64,000 nt of DNA. Origin: Rhizobium mongolense USDA 1844 (GTDB lineage: Bacteria > Pseudomonadota > Alphaproteobacteria > Rhizobiales > Rhizobiaceae). This document shows positions 53,610 to 62,687 of this stretch, in pieces. The stretch spans positions 500,819-564,818 of the forward strand of contig NZ_ATTQ01000001.1 in the NCBI RefSeq assembly GCF_000419765.1. The letters are read 5' to 3'. The translations under genes were made by a program, and so were the position numbers. The notes under the pieces are model-generated. The model was not told the origin of the DNA and ran no database searches. It worked only from the letters and a program-made list of their open reading frames with translations. The stretch's first letter is position 1. Each line of letters begins with the position of its first letter.

Positions 53610-53643
53610 GGCGACGATCGTGGCGTCTGCCACGATCGTCGCC
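53610..53643 (+). promoter_or_regulatory. 15-pair intergenic hairpin after the binding protein gene
   Basis: GGCGACGATCGTGGC (53610-53624), loop GTCT, GCCACGATCGTCGCC (53629-53643): a perfect stem, seven bases after the binding-protein stop, without a T-run. Hairpins here often protect the upstream message and raise binding-protein output over the other subunits. Confidence 0.75.
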
Positions 53644-53681
53644 GCAAGGATTGCCGTACCTCTGGATTTGGAGTTTTAGGA

Positions 53682-54407
53682 ATGAGCAGCAAGTCCCTGA
53701 TTGCGATCACCGGTGCCAGTTCCGGTATCGGCGAAGCCACGGCGCGGGCCTTTTCCGCAGCCGGCCATCCGCTTCTTCTGATGGCGCGCCGTATGGACCG
53801 GCTGGAGGCGCTCGATCTCCCCGACGCGGTTCTGAAAAACGTCGATGTCCGCGATCGCGCGCCGATTGCCGAGGCCGTCGCCGAAGCCGAAGCCCGGTTC
53901 GGGCCGGTCGGGATGATGTTTGCCAATGCCGGTATTGCCCGGCTGGGGGATATTGCCACGCAGCCGCCTGAGGAATGGGACGAGATGATCGACATCAACA
54001 CCAAGGGCGTGATGAACAGCGTCCATGCGGTGTTGAACGGCATGATTGCGCGCCGATCGGGGACCCTGATGATGATGAGCTCGATTGCCGGTCGCAAAAC
54101 CTATCCGGACCACACCGTTTATTGCGGCACCAAGTTTTTCGTCCACGCGATTTCCGAGAGCCTGCGCGAATATCTTGCTCCGCATGATGTGCGGGTCATC
54201 GTCTTGTCGCCCGGTATCGTCGAAACCGAGGTGTTGGATCACGTGAAGGATCCGGCGACGCTCGCCAACTACAAGGCCAACAAGGCCGCGATCGGCGGCG
54301 GGATTACCGCTGACATCGTCGCCGACCTGATCTTGAACGCCTATCAGCTTCCGCAAGCGGCGATCGTGCAGGAAATCGTCATCACGCCGACCCGGCAGAA
54401 ATACTGA
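53682..54407 (+). CDS. SDR-family oxidoreductase of the polyol locus
   Basis: 241 residues, classical SDR: T-G-A-S-S-G-I-G (10-17), A-N-A-G-I-A near 80, and S-S-I-A-G...Y-C-G-T-K with the active Tyr and Lys. Genes of this kind inside ABC polyol operons oxidise the imported polyol or its product to a ketose. It lies between the importer's binding protein and ATPase genes, so it is part of the operon. Confidence 0.85.
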   Translation: MSSKSLIAITGASSGIGEATARAFSAAGHPLLLMARRMDRLEALDLPDAVLKNVDVRDRAPIAEAVAEAEARFGPVGMMFANAGIARLGDIATQPPEEWDEMIDINTKGVMNSVHAVLNGMIARRSGTLMMMSSIAGRKTYPDHTVYCGTKFFVHAISESLREYLAPHDVRVIVLSPGIVETEVLDHVKDPATLANYKANKAAIGGGITADIVADLILNAYQLPQAAIVQEIVITPTRQKY

Positions 54408-54465
54408 GCGCGGATGTGCATAGCCCAGATGCGCGGCCGATATAAAACAGAGAGTGGAATCTGCA

Positions 54466-55530
54466 ATGGCAACCGTTGAATACAAGCATATCGGCAAGGC
54501 CTTCGGCGCCTTCACCATCATGCGCGACATTTCCTTCCTGATCGAGGACCATGAGTTTGTCGTTCTGCTGGGGCCGTCAGGCTGTGGCAAGACAACCCTT
54601 TTGCGCATGACGGCCGGGCTCGAGAGCGTGACTGCCGGCGACCTTATGATCTCGGGACGCCGCGTCAACGACGTACATCCGCGCGACCGCGATATCGCCA
54701 TGGTGTTCCAGAATTATGCACTTTACCCGACGATGAAGGTCTATGAAAATATCGCCTTCAGCCTAGAGGTGGCCAAGCTGCCGCCCGCCGAAATCAAGAG
54801 GCGGGTGGAACACGCTGCAGAGATTCTCAATCTCACGCCTTATCTGCAGCGCTACCCGAAGGAGCTTTCCGGCGGCCAGCGCCAGCGTGTTGCGATGGGG
54901 CGCGCCATGGTGCGTGAAGCGGCGGTGTTTCTTTTCGACGAACCGCTTTCCAATCTAGATGCCAAGTTGCGCGCCCATATGCGCACCGAAATCCGCCAGT
55001 TGCACAATCGCCTGAAGACGACGACGATCTACGTTACCCATGACCAGATCGAAGCGATGACCATGGCCGACAAGATAGTCGTCATGCGTGCGGGCAAGAT
55101 CGAGCAGATCGGCACGCCTGACGATGTCTACGACCGGCCGGCCAGCAAATATGTCGCCGACTTCATCGGCTCGTCGGCGATCAATTTCCTCGGCGGCGTG
55201 GTTGTCGCCGATCAGGGCGTACCGGCGGCTCAAACCAGTGCCGGCCTCATTCGTCTCGACCCGGCGCTCAAAGTATCTGTGGGGCAAAAGGTGATTTGCG
55301 GCATCCGCCCGACCGATGTCCTGGTCGACCCGAATGGCTCTGTTGCGGCGCGTTCCCTGCTGATTGAGCGCATGGGACACGAAGCCCAGCTTTGCTGCCA
55401 AGGACCGGAAGGCCAGTTTCTGGCCATTGTCGACAAGTCGGCACGATTTGACGAGGGGGCCGAAGTCCGTTTCTCGGTCGCTTCAGAGAAAGTCCACGTT
55501 TTCGACGCGGCAACGGAAGATCGCATCTGA
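54466..55530 (+). CDS. Carbohydrate ABC transporter ATP-binding protein (UgpC/MalK-like)
   Basis: 354 residues from ATG 54466. Walker A G-P-S-G-C-G-K-T-T, Q-loop M-V-F-Q-N-Y-A-L-Y, signature L-S-G-G-Q-R-Q-R, Walker B F-L-F-D-E-P-L-S-N-L-D and V-T-H-D-Q. A C-terminal TOBE/MalK-type regulatory domain follows from about residue 235. It energises the importer formed by the permeases at 50264 and 51153. It is separated from them by the binding protein and SDR genes, a common arrangement in Rhizobiales. Confidence 0.9.
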   Translation: MATVEYKHIGKAFGAFTIMRDISFLIEDHEFVVLLGPSGCGKTTLLRMTAGLESVTAGDLMISGRRVNDVHPRDRDIAMVFQNYALYPTMKVYENIAFSLEVAKLPPAEIKRRVEHAAEILNLTPYLQRYPKELSGGQRQRVAMGRAMVREAAVFLFDEPLSNLDAKLRAHMRTEIRQLHNRLKTTTIYVTHDQIEAMTMADKIVVMRAGKIEQIGTPDDVYDRPASKYVADFIGSSAINFLGGVVVADQGVPAAQTSAGLIRLDPALKVSVGQKVICGIRPTDVLVDPNGSVAARSLLIERMGHEAQLCCQGPEGQFLAIVDKSARFDEGAEVRFSVASEKVHVFDAATEDRI

Positions 55531-55600
55531 CCCGCCACTGCGGCTCATTCAACATACTTTGACCCGCTCCAGAAGGATGCGGGAATGAAAGGTGATACCG

Positions 55601-57649
55601 ATGAAATCAAGATGGAACGACGGCGAACTTGCCTCCTTGCTCAATGCCTACGTGGCCAAGGGCATCAACCGCGATCTGGCGATCAGGACATATACGACAC
55701 GTCTTCTCGGTCAGGATCCAGAATTGGTCCTGCACGGCGGTGGCAATACGTCGGTCAAGACCGCGTTTATCGATCGCGATGGGTCGACGGTGGATGTTCT
55801 CTGTGTCAAGGGCAGCGGCTGGGACATGGGCACAATCGAGCCACAGGGGCTGCCGGCCGTACGGCTCGACCCGCTGAAGGCGATGGTAGGCTACGACGCA
55901 CTGACCGACGACGAGATGGTGATGCTGCAGCGACGGCTGCTCATGGACCCAAATGCGCCGAATCCATCGGTGGAAGCGATACTGCATGCGATCCTGCCCT
56001 TCAGGCACATCGATCACACGCATGCCAATGCGATCGTCTCTCTGACCAACCAGCCGCATGGTGAGGACCTTGTGCGGGAGTTGTTTCCCAATTCGATTAT
56101 CGTCCCTTATGTGATGCCCGGGTTCGTCCTGGCGAAGGCCTGCGACGCGGCGTTACGCGCCAATCCCACGGGCGACGGCATGATCCTTCTGAAACATGGG
56201 ATTTTCACCTGGTCGAATGATCCGCGCGAAGCCTATGAAGATATGATCGCCAAGATCGATCAGGCTGAACGGCGTCTGGCACGCGGCCGCGCGAAGCCTT
56301 TCGTGCCGGTCGCCATTCCGCAGGAGATCGCGGCAGCGAAGGACATCGCGCCAATCCTGAGGGGTGCCATTGCCATCGATACGGGGATAGAGGGCGCGCC
56401 AAAACGCCTCATTCTCGAACACCGCAGCAGTGAAAAAATCCTCGATTTCTGCAATGCAGAAACGGTCGAAAGCCTCGTGCAGCGCGGCAATGCCACCCCG
56501 GAGCATGTCATTCACATCAAGCGCTTGGGCATCGCTCTGCCGGCGCCGGAGGCCGGACGTCTTGCCGAATGGGGTGACACGGTGCGGGCTGCCGTTAAGG
56601 CTTATCAGGAGGACTACAGGGCGTATTTCCAGCGCAACAACGATCGCGCTGGCGGCGGCAAGACCATGCTGGATCCGATGCCGCGCGTCTTCTATGTGGC
56701 GGGCGTCGGACTGTTTGCAGCAGGGGCCACACGGAAGAATGCGCTTGTCGGCGCTGATGTGGCCGAAGCGACGATCGCGGTCATCACCAACGCAGAAGGG
56801 ATTTCGTCGTTCGAGGCGCTGCCGGAAGCGGACCTCTTCGATATCGAATACTGGTCTCTGGAACAGGTCAAACTTACCAAGCAGGTGGAAAAGCCGCTGA
56901 CGCGCCAGGTGGCGATCGTCACGGGTGCTGCCGGCGGACTCGGCCTGGCGATTGCCGAAGCCCTGCGTGCCGAAGGTGCGGAGGTGGCGTTGATCGACAT
57001 TGCCGAAGACAGTGTGACTCGCGAGGCAAAAAGGCTGGGCGGGCTGGGTGTCGCTTGCGACGTCACCGATCCCGCCCAGGTGGACGCGGCCATCGCCAGG
57101 GTGGTGCAGCATTTCGGGGGTGTGGACATTCTGATCTCCAATGCAGGCGCTGCCTTCCAAGGACGACTGCTCGAGGTATCGGAGGACGTTTTCAGGAAGG
57201 CGTTCGATCTCAACTTCTGGAGCCACCACTATGTCGCGCGGGCGGTTGTCCGAGTGATGGAAAAGCAGAGAAGCGGCGGCGCCATCGTTTTCAACGTGTC
57301 CAAACAGGCCGTCAATCCCGGCGCCGATTTCGGACCTTACGGCACATCGAAGGCTGCGCTCATGGCGCTGATGCGGCAATATGCCGTTGAGCATGGCCCA
57401 TCGGGCATCACGGCGAACGCGGTCAATGCCGACCGGATACGCACCGGCCTGATGACGGATCAGATGGTGGTCGAGAGAAGCCGGGCGCGTGGCCTGACGC
57501 CGGAGGCCTATATGCGCGGCAACCTTATCGGCCGCGAAGTGACCGGTGCGGACGTTGCAGCGGCCTTCATTCATCTTGCCAAGGCACGCACCAGCACTGG
57601 CGCGGTGATCACCGTCGATGGCGGCAATGTCGCTGCCATGATGCGGTAA
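55601..57649 (+). CDS. Bifunctional class II aldolase / short-chain dehydrogenase (RhaD-type fusion)
   Basis: 682 residues from ATG 55601 (AAAGG upstream). The N-terminal class II aldolase/adducin domain (about 20-380) has V-L-H-G-G-G-N-T-S-V-K, C-V-K-G-S-G-W-D and the zinc-binding H-I-D-H-T-H-A-N-A. The C-terminal SDR domain (about 425-680) has V-T-G-A-A-G-G-L-G, S-N-A-G-A and Y-G-T-S-K. The same fusion cleaves rhamnulose-1-phosphate and oxidises lactaldehyde in the rhamnose pathways of many soil bacteria. No rhamnose isomerase or mutarotase is present here, so it may act on another ketose phosphate. It suggests the pathway yields dihydroxyacetone phosphate plus an aldehyde. Confidence 0.88.
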   Translation: MKSRWNDGELASLLNAYVAKGINRDLAIRTYTTRLLGQDPELVLHGGGNTSVKTAFIDRDGSTVDVLCVKGSGWDMGTIEPQGLPAVRLDPLKAMVGYDALTDDEMVMLQRRLLMDPNAPNPSVEAILHAILPFRHIDHTHANAIVSLTNQPHGEDLVRELFPNSIIVPYVMPGFVLAKACDAALRANPTGDGMILLKHGIFTWSNDPREAYEDMIAKIDQAERRLARGRAKPFVPVAIPQEIAAAKDIAPILRGAIAIDTGIEGAPKRLILEHRSSEKILDFCNAETVESLVQRGNATPEHVIHIKRLGIALPAPEAGRLAEWGDTVRAAVKAYQEDYRAYFQRNNDRAGGGKTMLDPMPRVFYVAGVGLFAAGATRKNALVGADVAEATIAVITNAEGISSFEALPEADLFDIEYWSLEQVKLTKQVEKPLTRQVAIVTGAAGGLGLAIAEALRAEGAEVALIDIAEDSVTREAKRLGGLGVACDVTDPAQVDAAIARVVQHFGGVDILISNAGAAFQGRLLEVSEDVFRKAFDLNFWSHHYVARAVVRVMEKQRSGGAIVFNVSKQAVNPGADFGPYGTSKAALMALMRQYAVEHGPSGITANAVNADRIRTGLMTDQMVVERSRARGLTPEAYMRGNLIGREVTGADVAAAFIHLAKARTSTGAVITVDGGNVAAMMR

Positions 57650-57694
57650 ATTGGGCTTCCGCTCAGTGTCGAAGAGAGCCAAAGGATCAGGATC

Positions 57695-58735
57695 GTGGCG
57701 AAAATAGTAATTCTCGGTGCCGGTGTGATGGGGACAGCGCTGACAGTGCCGGCAACGGACAACGGCCATAACGTTCTGCTTGTCGGCACGCCGCTGGACC
57801 GCAAAGTTATCGCCGAAATGCACCGTCGCGGTGGTAGCCATCCGAAGCTTGACGAGCCCTGTTCACGGCTTGTCACAGCGATACCGGTTGACGATTTGGG
57901 ATCGGAGCATCTGGAGGGTGCGGACATTGTCATTGTCGGTGTCAGCAGCCCGGGCATAGGGTGGGCGGTCGATCTCCTGAACAATCTGATGGTCAATCGT
58001 CTGCCGGTGGCGTTCGTGACCAAGGGGCTCGCTGTCCGGGGCAAGGGGTTGGCGACCTATGCCGAAACGCTTCCTCCACAATTGCGCCAAATGTATGCCT
58101 TCATCGGGATCGGTGGTCCTTGCATTGCGCGCGAACTCGCCAACCGCCAGCCGACGGCCAGCATCTATGGCTGCAAGGACCTGCAGGTTGCCGAACGTTT
58201 CGCTGCCTTGATGCGGACCGACTATTATCGGCTGTCGATTACCACCGATGATACCGGTGTCGAAGCCTGCGCCGCCCTCAAAAACTTCTTTGCGATTGGC
58301 GTCAGCGCCATGCAGACACGATACCCCGACAAAAAACGCGGGGGTGGACAATCGAAGAATCCAACGGCGGCCGCTTTTACCCAGGCAACACTTGAGATGG
58401 CGAGACTGTGCGAAAGGCTGGGGGGACATCCCGCCACCGCGTTCGGCCTTGCCGGACTGGGCGATCTGCATGTCACCGTCGGCGGCGGGCGCAACAGCCG
58501 GCTTGGCCACGGTCTGGGCCGCAACCAAACCATCATGGACCTCATGTCCAACGAACTGGCGGGCGAAACGGTGGAAGGCGTGGACACGGCCCGCGCCTTA
58601 GCACCGATGATTTTGGGCAATGCGGCTATTAAGATGGAAAGTGACGACTATTTTCCGCTCACTTTCGCCATTATGGATTCGATTCTTGAGCAGAAATCGT
58701 TTGTGCTGGACTTTGCGAATTTGATTGTGCGGTAA
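57695..58735 (+). CDS. GpsA-like NAD(P)-dependent glycerol-3-phosphate dehydrogenase family enzyme
   Basis: 346 residues from GTG 57695 with AAAGGATCAGGATC before it. An N-terminal Rossmann domain opens I-V-I-L-G-A-G-V-M-G-T-A-L, and the C-terminal domain keeps the GpsA catalytic region A-A-L-K-N-F-F-A-I-G-V and G-L-A-G-L-G-D-L-H. The G-D-L-x-x-T motif and the substrate loop differ from housekeeping GpsA, and no phospholipid genes are near. It is probably a catabolic paralogue acting on a polyol phosphate and closes the plus-strand operon of the locus. Confidence 0.82.
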   Translation: MAKIVILGAGVMGTALTVPATDNGHNVLLVGTPLDRKVIAEMHRRGGSHPKLDEPCSRLVTAIPVDDLGSEHLEGADIVIVGVSSPGIGWAVDLLNNLMVNRLPVAFVTKGLAVRGKGLATYAETLPPQLRQMYAFIGIGGPCIARELANRQPTASIYGCKDLQVAERFAALMRTDYYRLSITTDDTGVEACAALKNFFAIGVSAMQTRYPDKKRGGGQSKNPTAAAFTQATLEMARLCERLGGHPATAFGLAGLGDLHVTVGGGRNSRLGHGLGRNQTIMDLMSNELAGETVEGVDTARALAPMILGNAAIKMESDDYFPLTFAIMDSILEQKSFVLDFANLIVR

Positions 58736-58939
58736 ACGGGGCCGAAATCCACTTATTCAAAGAAACGCTTCGAACTTTCCGGACAACCGAGCCACCTCCT
58801 TTGAAAGGGCGGTCGATTTTGAACATGGTTTGGAGAAGTTTGCGTACCGCAGTCGCGGAGGATGACACCCCCCCGACGACATAATCCATAGATCGGCAAT
58901 GACAGCTCCGCACAATTGTCGCCGTCGCATAGTTGCAAA

Positions 58940-59320
58940 AGACGACTGGCTTGGTCGGCCACCATGATCCGCACACGGTTCGACGGAACGATCATGCCGG
59001 AACCGCTCAGCACGCGCGACAGCGACGATCCGGGGGCGACAGACGCGCCTTCTTCTAGACGGAAAGTGACAGAACCGACGATGATCCGATGATCTCGGGG
59101 CGACTGACTTTTTTATAGGTGGCTCCGAAACGAGCGGATCGATGATCACCGCTGCAAACTCCATCGTGTCCTCTGGTGCGAGCAGAACCAGCTTGCCCTG
59201 CCGAGCCATCGTCCGCCAAGTGGAGAGGTGGTTCGGCTTCAGGCCATGCCGCACTGCGACCTTATTCACCATCGCGCCGGGCCGAATTTTCAGCCATTCG
59301 AGCAACCTCGGCGATTTTCT
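58940..59320 (-). mobile_element. IS66-family remnant (tnpA part and start of tnpB)
   Basis: On the minus strand a frame reads V-N-K-V-A-V-R-H-G-L-K-P-N-H-L-S-T-W-R and G-K-L-V-L-L-A-P-E-D, which is the helix-turn-helix region of IS66 TnpA. It then breaks by frameshift. Another frame picks up with S-G-S-G-M-I-V-P-S-N-R-V-R-I-M-V-A, the opening of IS66 TnpB, which stops being similar after about 18 residues. No transposase tnpC, terminal repeats or target duplication is seen. It is an inactive fragment. Confidence 0.75.
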
Positions 59321-59549
59321 GAAAGCTGCCGGTCCGCTTGACCCATCCCGATGTCGACAAGTGGGTGGGTCGGCGGAAGGCTCGTCGGCGCCAACTCCTG
59401 CACGTCCCGGGATCCTGGGGGCTTCCCACTACAATGAAGCCTTTCGCTATGGTAGACCTAGAATGCTGCGAACATGTAGAACCGCTGATGGTGGACGATC
59501 AACCGAACTCGTTCGGTTGACAATAGCGCAGTCCGGGGAGGAGGTCGCC

Positions 59550-60986
59550 ATGGCATCGATCGACGAGAAGAACCTGGAAGAGAAGCTGACGGCGCTAGAG
59601 TCGGCCCGGACCTGGAGTGCGCGGCTCGTATCCAAGCTCGAGAGCAACATCCGTTCGGCAAGCGACGCCGAGCTCTTCCGCATCAATCCGATCAAATTCG
59701 CCGCCGACAAGAGCCTCAACGAGGAGGAGACGATTGTTCTCTTCCTGCACGCCACCGCCCTAGGTCTCTTCGATATGACCTGGATTCTGATCTGTCCGGT
59801 CTGCTCCTGTGTCATCGATAGCTTCCGGGCTCTCAAGAATGTCCGCAGTCACTGCCGCTGCACCCACTGCCATCTGGATTTCGTGGCGGCTCTCGACGAC
59901 ATGATCGCGATAACCTTCACCGTGAACCCGGCCATTCGCCGCATCTCCTATCACGATCCGCAGACGCTGACGGTGGAGGATTATCTTTTCCGCTACAGCT
60001 CGACGAATGAGGGCTTGATCCCGGACGGAACGCCTTTCGTCCACCTGAGGGAGATGCTGAGCCGCGGATTAGCCTATATCGAGCCGGGCGAGACGACCGC
60101 TTTTGAGATAATCGCAGAGGCTGGCATATTACATGGCAGCAGCTCCGACAGCGACGCAGGTATCACATTCATTGTCGATCCCGCGCTTCCGACTGGCGAA
60201 CAGCGCATTGCAATCCGTCTTGACCTCGAGTCCAGAACGCCGGACGCGGGCACCATCGCGGCCGGCAAGGTGATTTTCGAGATGTCCAATGTCGCGGACA
60301 AACGCATCGAGTTCGGGATCCTTCAACTGCCGCCCGGCGTCGACAGGCCGCCGCCGCTCCACTTCGCGCCGTTCCTCTCAGGGAAGCGGCTGCTCACGAC
60401 CCAGACGTTCCGCGACCTCTTTCGCTCCGAGGTGATCCGCAGCCACGAAGGGCTCGGCGTCACGGACATCGCTCTCCTTTTCACCGACCTGAAGGGCTCG
60501 ACTGCACTTTATGACCGGATCGGAGACCTGAATGCCTTTGCACTTGTGCAGCAGCATTTTGAGCGGCTGCAGGACGTGACGGTCCGCCACAACGGCGCGA
60601 TCATCAAGACGATCGGCGATGCGGTGATGGCAGCGTTCCTGAGGCCTGCCGATGCCGTGCGCGCGGCGCTCGACATGCGCAGCGAAATCGCCTCGTTCAA
60701 CAAGCGGCAGCCAGACAAGGCTCTGATCCTCAAGATCGGCGTTCACAGAGGCGCGGCAATTGCGGTCACGCTGAACGAGCGCCTCGACTATTTCGGCCAG
60801 ACCGTGAACATTGCTGCGCGCGTCCAAGGCCTTGCCGACGCCGACGAGATTTTTGTCAGCCAGGACGTTTACGACGCGACCGGGGTTCGCGACGGACTGG
60901 CGGCTTTTGCGGTCGACCCGAGAACTGCACATCTTCGAGGCGTGCGGCAGGAACTGCCGGTGTTTCGGGTGGGAGGGGCCGTTTAA
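59550..60986 (+). CDS. Adenylate/guanylate cyclase with DUF5939-like N-terminal region
   Basis: 478 residues from ATG 59550 (GGGGAGGAGGTCGCC upstream); the open frame before it has no similarity. The C-terminal class III cyclase domain (about 300-440) keeps the first metal Asp in L-F-T-D-L-K-G-S-T, the second in T-I-G-D-A-V-M-A-A-F preceded by I-I-K, and the transition-state Asn/Arg in V-N-I-A-A-R. The N-terminal ~290 residues contain two C-x-x-C-like pairs (C-P-V-C and C-R-C-T-H-C), a likely zinc ribbon, and the DUF5939 beta-rich region. Rhizobia carry many such soluble cyclases. It is probably an ATP cyclase that senses something through its N-terminus. Confidence 0.85.
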   Translation: MASIDEKNLEEKLTALESARTWSARLVSKLESNIRSASDAELFRINPIKFAADKSLNEEETIVLFLHATALGLFDMTWILICPVCSCVIDSFRALKNVRSHCRCTHCHLDFVAALDDMIAITFTVNPAIRRISYHDPQTLTVEDYLFRYSSTNEGLIPDGTPFVHLREMLSRGLAYIEPGETTAFEIIAEAGILHGSSSDSDAGITFIVDPALPTGEQRIAIRLDLESRTPDAGTIAAGKVIFEMSNVADKRIEFGILQLPPGVDRPPPLHFAPFLSGKRLLTTQTFRDLFRSEVIRSHEGLGVTDIALLFTDLKGSTALYDRIGDLNAFALVQQHFERLQDVTVRHNGAIIKTIGDAVMAAFLRPADAVRAALDMRSEIASFNKRQPDKALILKIGVHRGAAIAVTLNERLDYFGQTVNIAARVQGLADADEIFVSQDVYDATGVRDGLAAFAVDPRTAHLRGVRQELPVFRVGGAV

Positions 60987-61028
60987 GGCGAGTTGAGCGA
61001 TTGGCCCACGGGACCATGCGTCAGAAAA

Positions 61029-61059
<31 letters not shown>

Positions 61060-61132
61060 CGAACTCCCGATCACCGAAAACTCCCGAGGGAATTGGTTCG
61101 ACCCGCTCTGTTGCCAACGCGACTTCGTTCGG

Positions 61133-61250
61133 GGAGGTCAAAGTGGCCAAGGTCAGCGCTGCGATCTATCTCAGCCCACCTGTGACGATGTTGTGGGGTT
61201 GGATGCTGTTTTCCGAACCGCTGACAACAGCGATGTTCGCGGGGCCGCAC
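61133..61250 (+). pseudogene. Fragment of an EamA/DMT transporter
   Basis: The frame reads V-A-K-V-S-A-A-I-Y-L-S-P-P and V-T-M-L-W-G-W-M-L-F-S-E-P-L-T. This matches the conserved penultimate helix of EamA proteins, where relatives have a Y-L-x-P...G...E-P-L pattern. It has no start and no second helix of normal length, so it is a remnant. Confidence 0.5.
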
Positions 61251-61543
61251 CTCCCAGAACGATTTTCCGTGTTTCCAAGTTAAGCGGTCGGCTATACGCC
61301 GTCATGGCAGCCGTTGGACACAGACTTATTCGATCCCGTAAGCAGGCGTTCGGACATTGTAGCCGCACGAGTTGCGCCCGCACCTTTCGGCTCCGCCATG
61401 CTCGTTGACATGACTTTCGTCGCCTAGCCGCTGCCGGGCCAGTTCGGCGAGTTCAATCGCCTCAACTTCAAGGTAAGTATGGCCCAAATGGCAACGCAAC
61501 AGCCCGTCTACCGACTTGGAATCCTGAGGCCTCTCCAGGGGCG

Positions 61544-61765
61544 CTACGACCCCTTCTTGACGTCTGGAAGGTTCGTCGCGCCATCCGCGAGTGCGCGCGC
61601 AAACGCCCGCAGTGTTGCCGTGTAATTGGTGAAGCGCTTCTTATCGAGCTTGATGGGATCGCCCTCCTTGAGCGCGATATTGCGCCCTGCCGCCGTCGTT
61701 ACTCGAGTCATCGCCTTGCGGTTGAGCACCGTGATGCCGTGAGCGCAGAGATTGCGGACCGTCAC
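61544..61765 (-). CDS. Small hypothetical protein, uncertain
   Basis: 73 residues from GTG 61765, basic: L-N-R-K-A-M-T-R-V-T-T-A-A-G-R-N and K-L-D-K-K-R-F-T-N-Y-T-A-T. The frame is open upstream as well, so it may be the end of a longer decayed gene. I do not recognise a family. The ribosome site is poor. Confidence 0.3.
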   Translation of the reverse strand: MTVRNLCAHGITVLNRKAMTRVTTAAGRNIALKEGDPIKLDKKRFTNYTATLRAFARALADGATNLPDVKKGS

Positions 61766-61857
61766 TGCTCGACGACCGGGCGCGCTTGCCGCCTTTGATC
61801 CCCGACCAGTCGCGGCCGCCCGCTTTTAAGATGGCATCGCCCCAAACGTCAGTGACG

Positions 61858-61911
61858 TAGCGCTCGGCTGCGTCACGAATCGGCTAGCGCTCGGCTGCGT
61901 CACGAATCGGC
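61858..61911. repeat. 27-bp perfect tandem duplication
   Basis: The 27-base unit starting TAGCGCTCGGCTGCG and ending CACGAATCGGC occurs twice in succession (61858-61884, 61885-61911). It lies in a non-coding region about 100 bases upstream of the coiled-coil gene. Confidence 0.85.
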
Positions 61912-62014
61912 TTGAGTCAAGAAGATTCCGGCTTGTGGGCCGGCTATTTTGCTGACATTATTCCCCTGTTAACGGGGTTGCACTGTGGCAGGTGTTCAAA
62001 TGGGGGGCATAAGG

Positions 62015-62680
62015 ATGGCAAAGGAACCTTCGAGTACCGCTTCTTCTGCGAATAAGGCGGACGAAAATCTGATAGGTAATGCAGAGGGAAACGGGCTGAA
62101 CTTCATGGCGGCCCAGGCCCGCGAGGGCGGGATCTCCGGTGACGCTGTAGGTGTCGACAAGATACGCGATCTGCTGTTCGGCAACCAGATGCAGGACTAT
62201 GACCGCCGTTTTTCCAAGCTTGAAGACCGGTTCTTGCAGCGCTTTAAGGATGTCGAATCCGAGGCCAAGCGCAATCTTGAAACGTACGAGTCAAATGCAA
62301 AGAAGCAGGTCGAATCGCTCGCGGCGCAATTGCGGAGCGAAAAAGATGCACGAGCCGAGGCCGACAAGGAGATTGACCGGAATCTTCGCGAGCAAAATCA
62401 GGCACTTGAAAAGCAGGTGCGCGCGTTGTCGGATCAATTGAGCGAGCTTGAGCGCGACGTTGCGGACCGGATAAATCGAAGCGATCATTTGCTGCGTGAG
62501 GAAATCAAGCAAAAGAATGAAAGCATTCAGATGCTAATGGAGAAAATGTTTTCCGATCTCAGCAACGTCAAGACCGACAGAAATCTTTTGGCTGGCCTGT
62601 TTGTCGAGGTTGCAAAATGCATAAATCAGGATTCCGGCGGTAGCAAGAGCAACTCGGAACGTGGCTGGAAAGTGAGTTGA
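62015..62680 (+). CDS. Coiled-coil protein
   Basis: 221 residues from ATG 62015 (an in-frame GTG at 61985 and ATG at 62000 are alternatives). A flexible Ser/Ala/Asn-rich start is followed by D-K-I-R-D-L-L-F-G-N-Q-M-Q-D-Y-D-R-R-F. A long, highly charged coiled coil covers about residues 70-190, and the end reads D-R-N-L-L-A-G-L-F-V-E-V-A. No membrane segment or enzyme motif is visible. It lies seven bases before the start I chose for the next gene, so the two should work together. Similar pairs lie beside small Ras-like GTPase genes in some bacteria, from memory; no GTPase gene is inside this window. Confidence 0.65.
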   Translation: MAKEPSSTASSANKADENLIGNAEGNGLNFMAAQAREGGISGDAVGVDKIRDLLFGNQMQDYDRRFSKLEDRFLQRFKDVESEAKRNLETYESNAKKQVESLAAQLRSEKDARAEADKEIDRNLREQNQALEKQVRALSDQLSELERDVADRINRSDHLLREEIKQKNESIQMLMEKMFSDLSNVKTDRNLLAGLFVEVAKCINQDSGGSKSNSERGWKVS

Positions 62681-62687
62681 TCGGAAC

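Noticed and set aside
56153..57841. 562-residue open frame on the minus strand
   Set aside because: Shadow of the aldolase/dehydrogenase fusion gene, typical of high-GC third-position bias.
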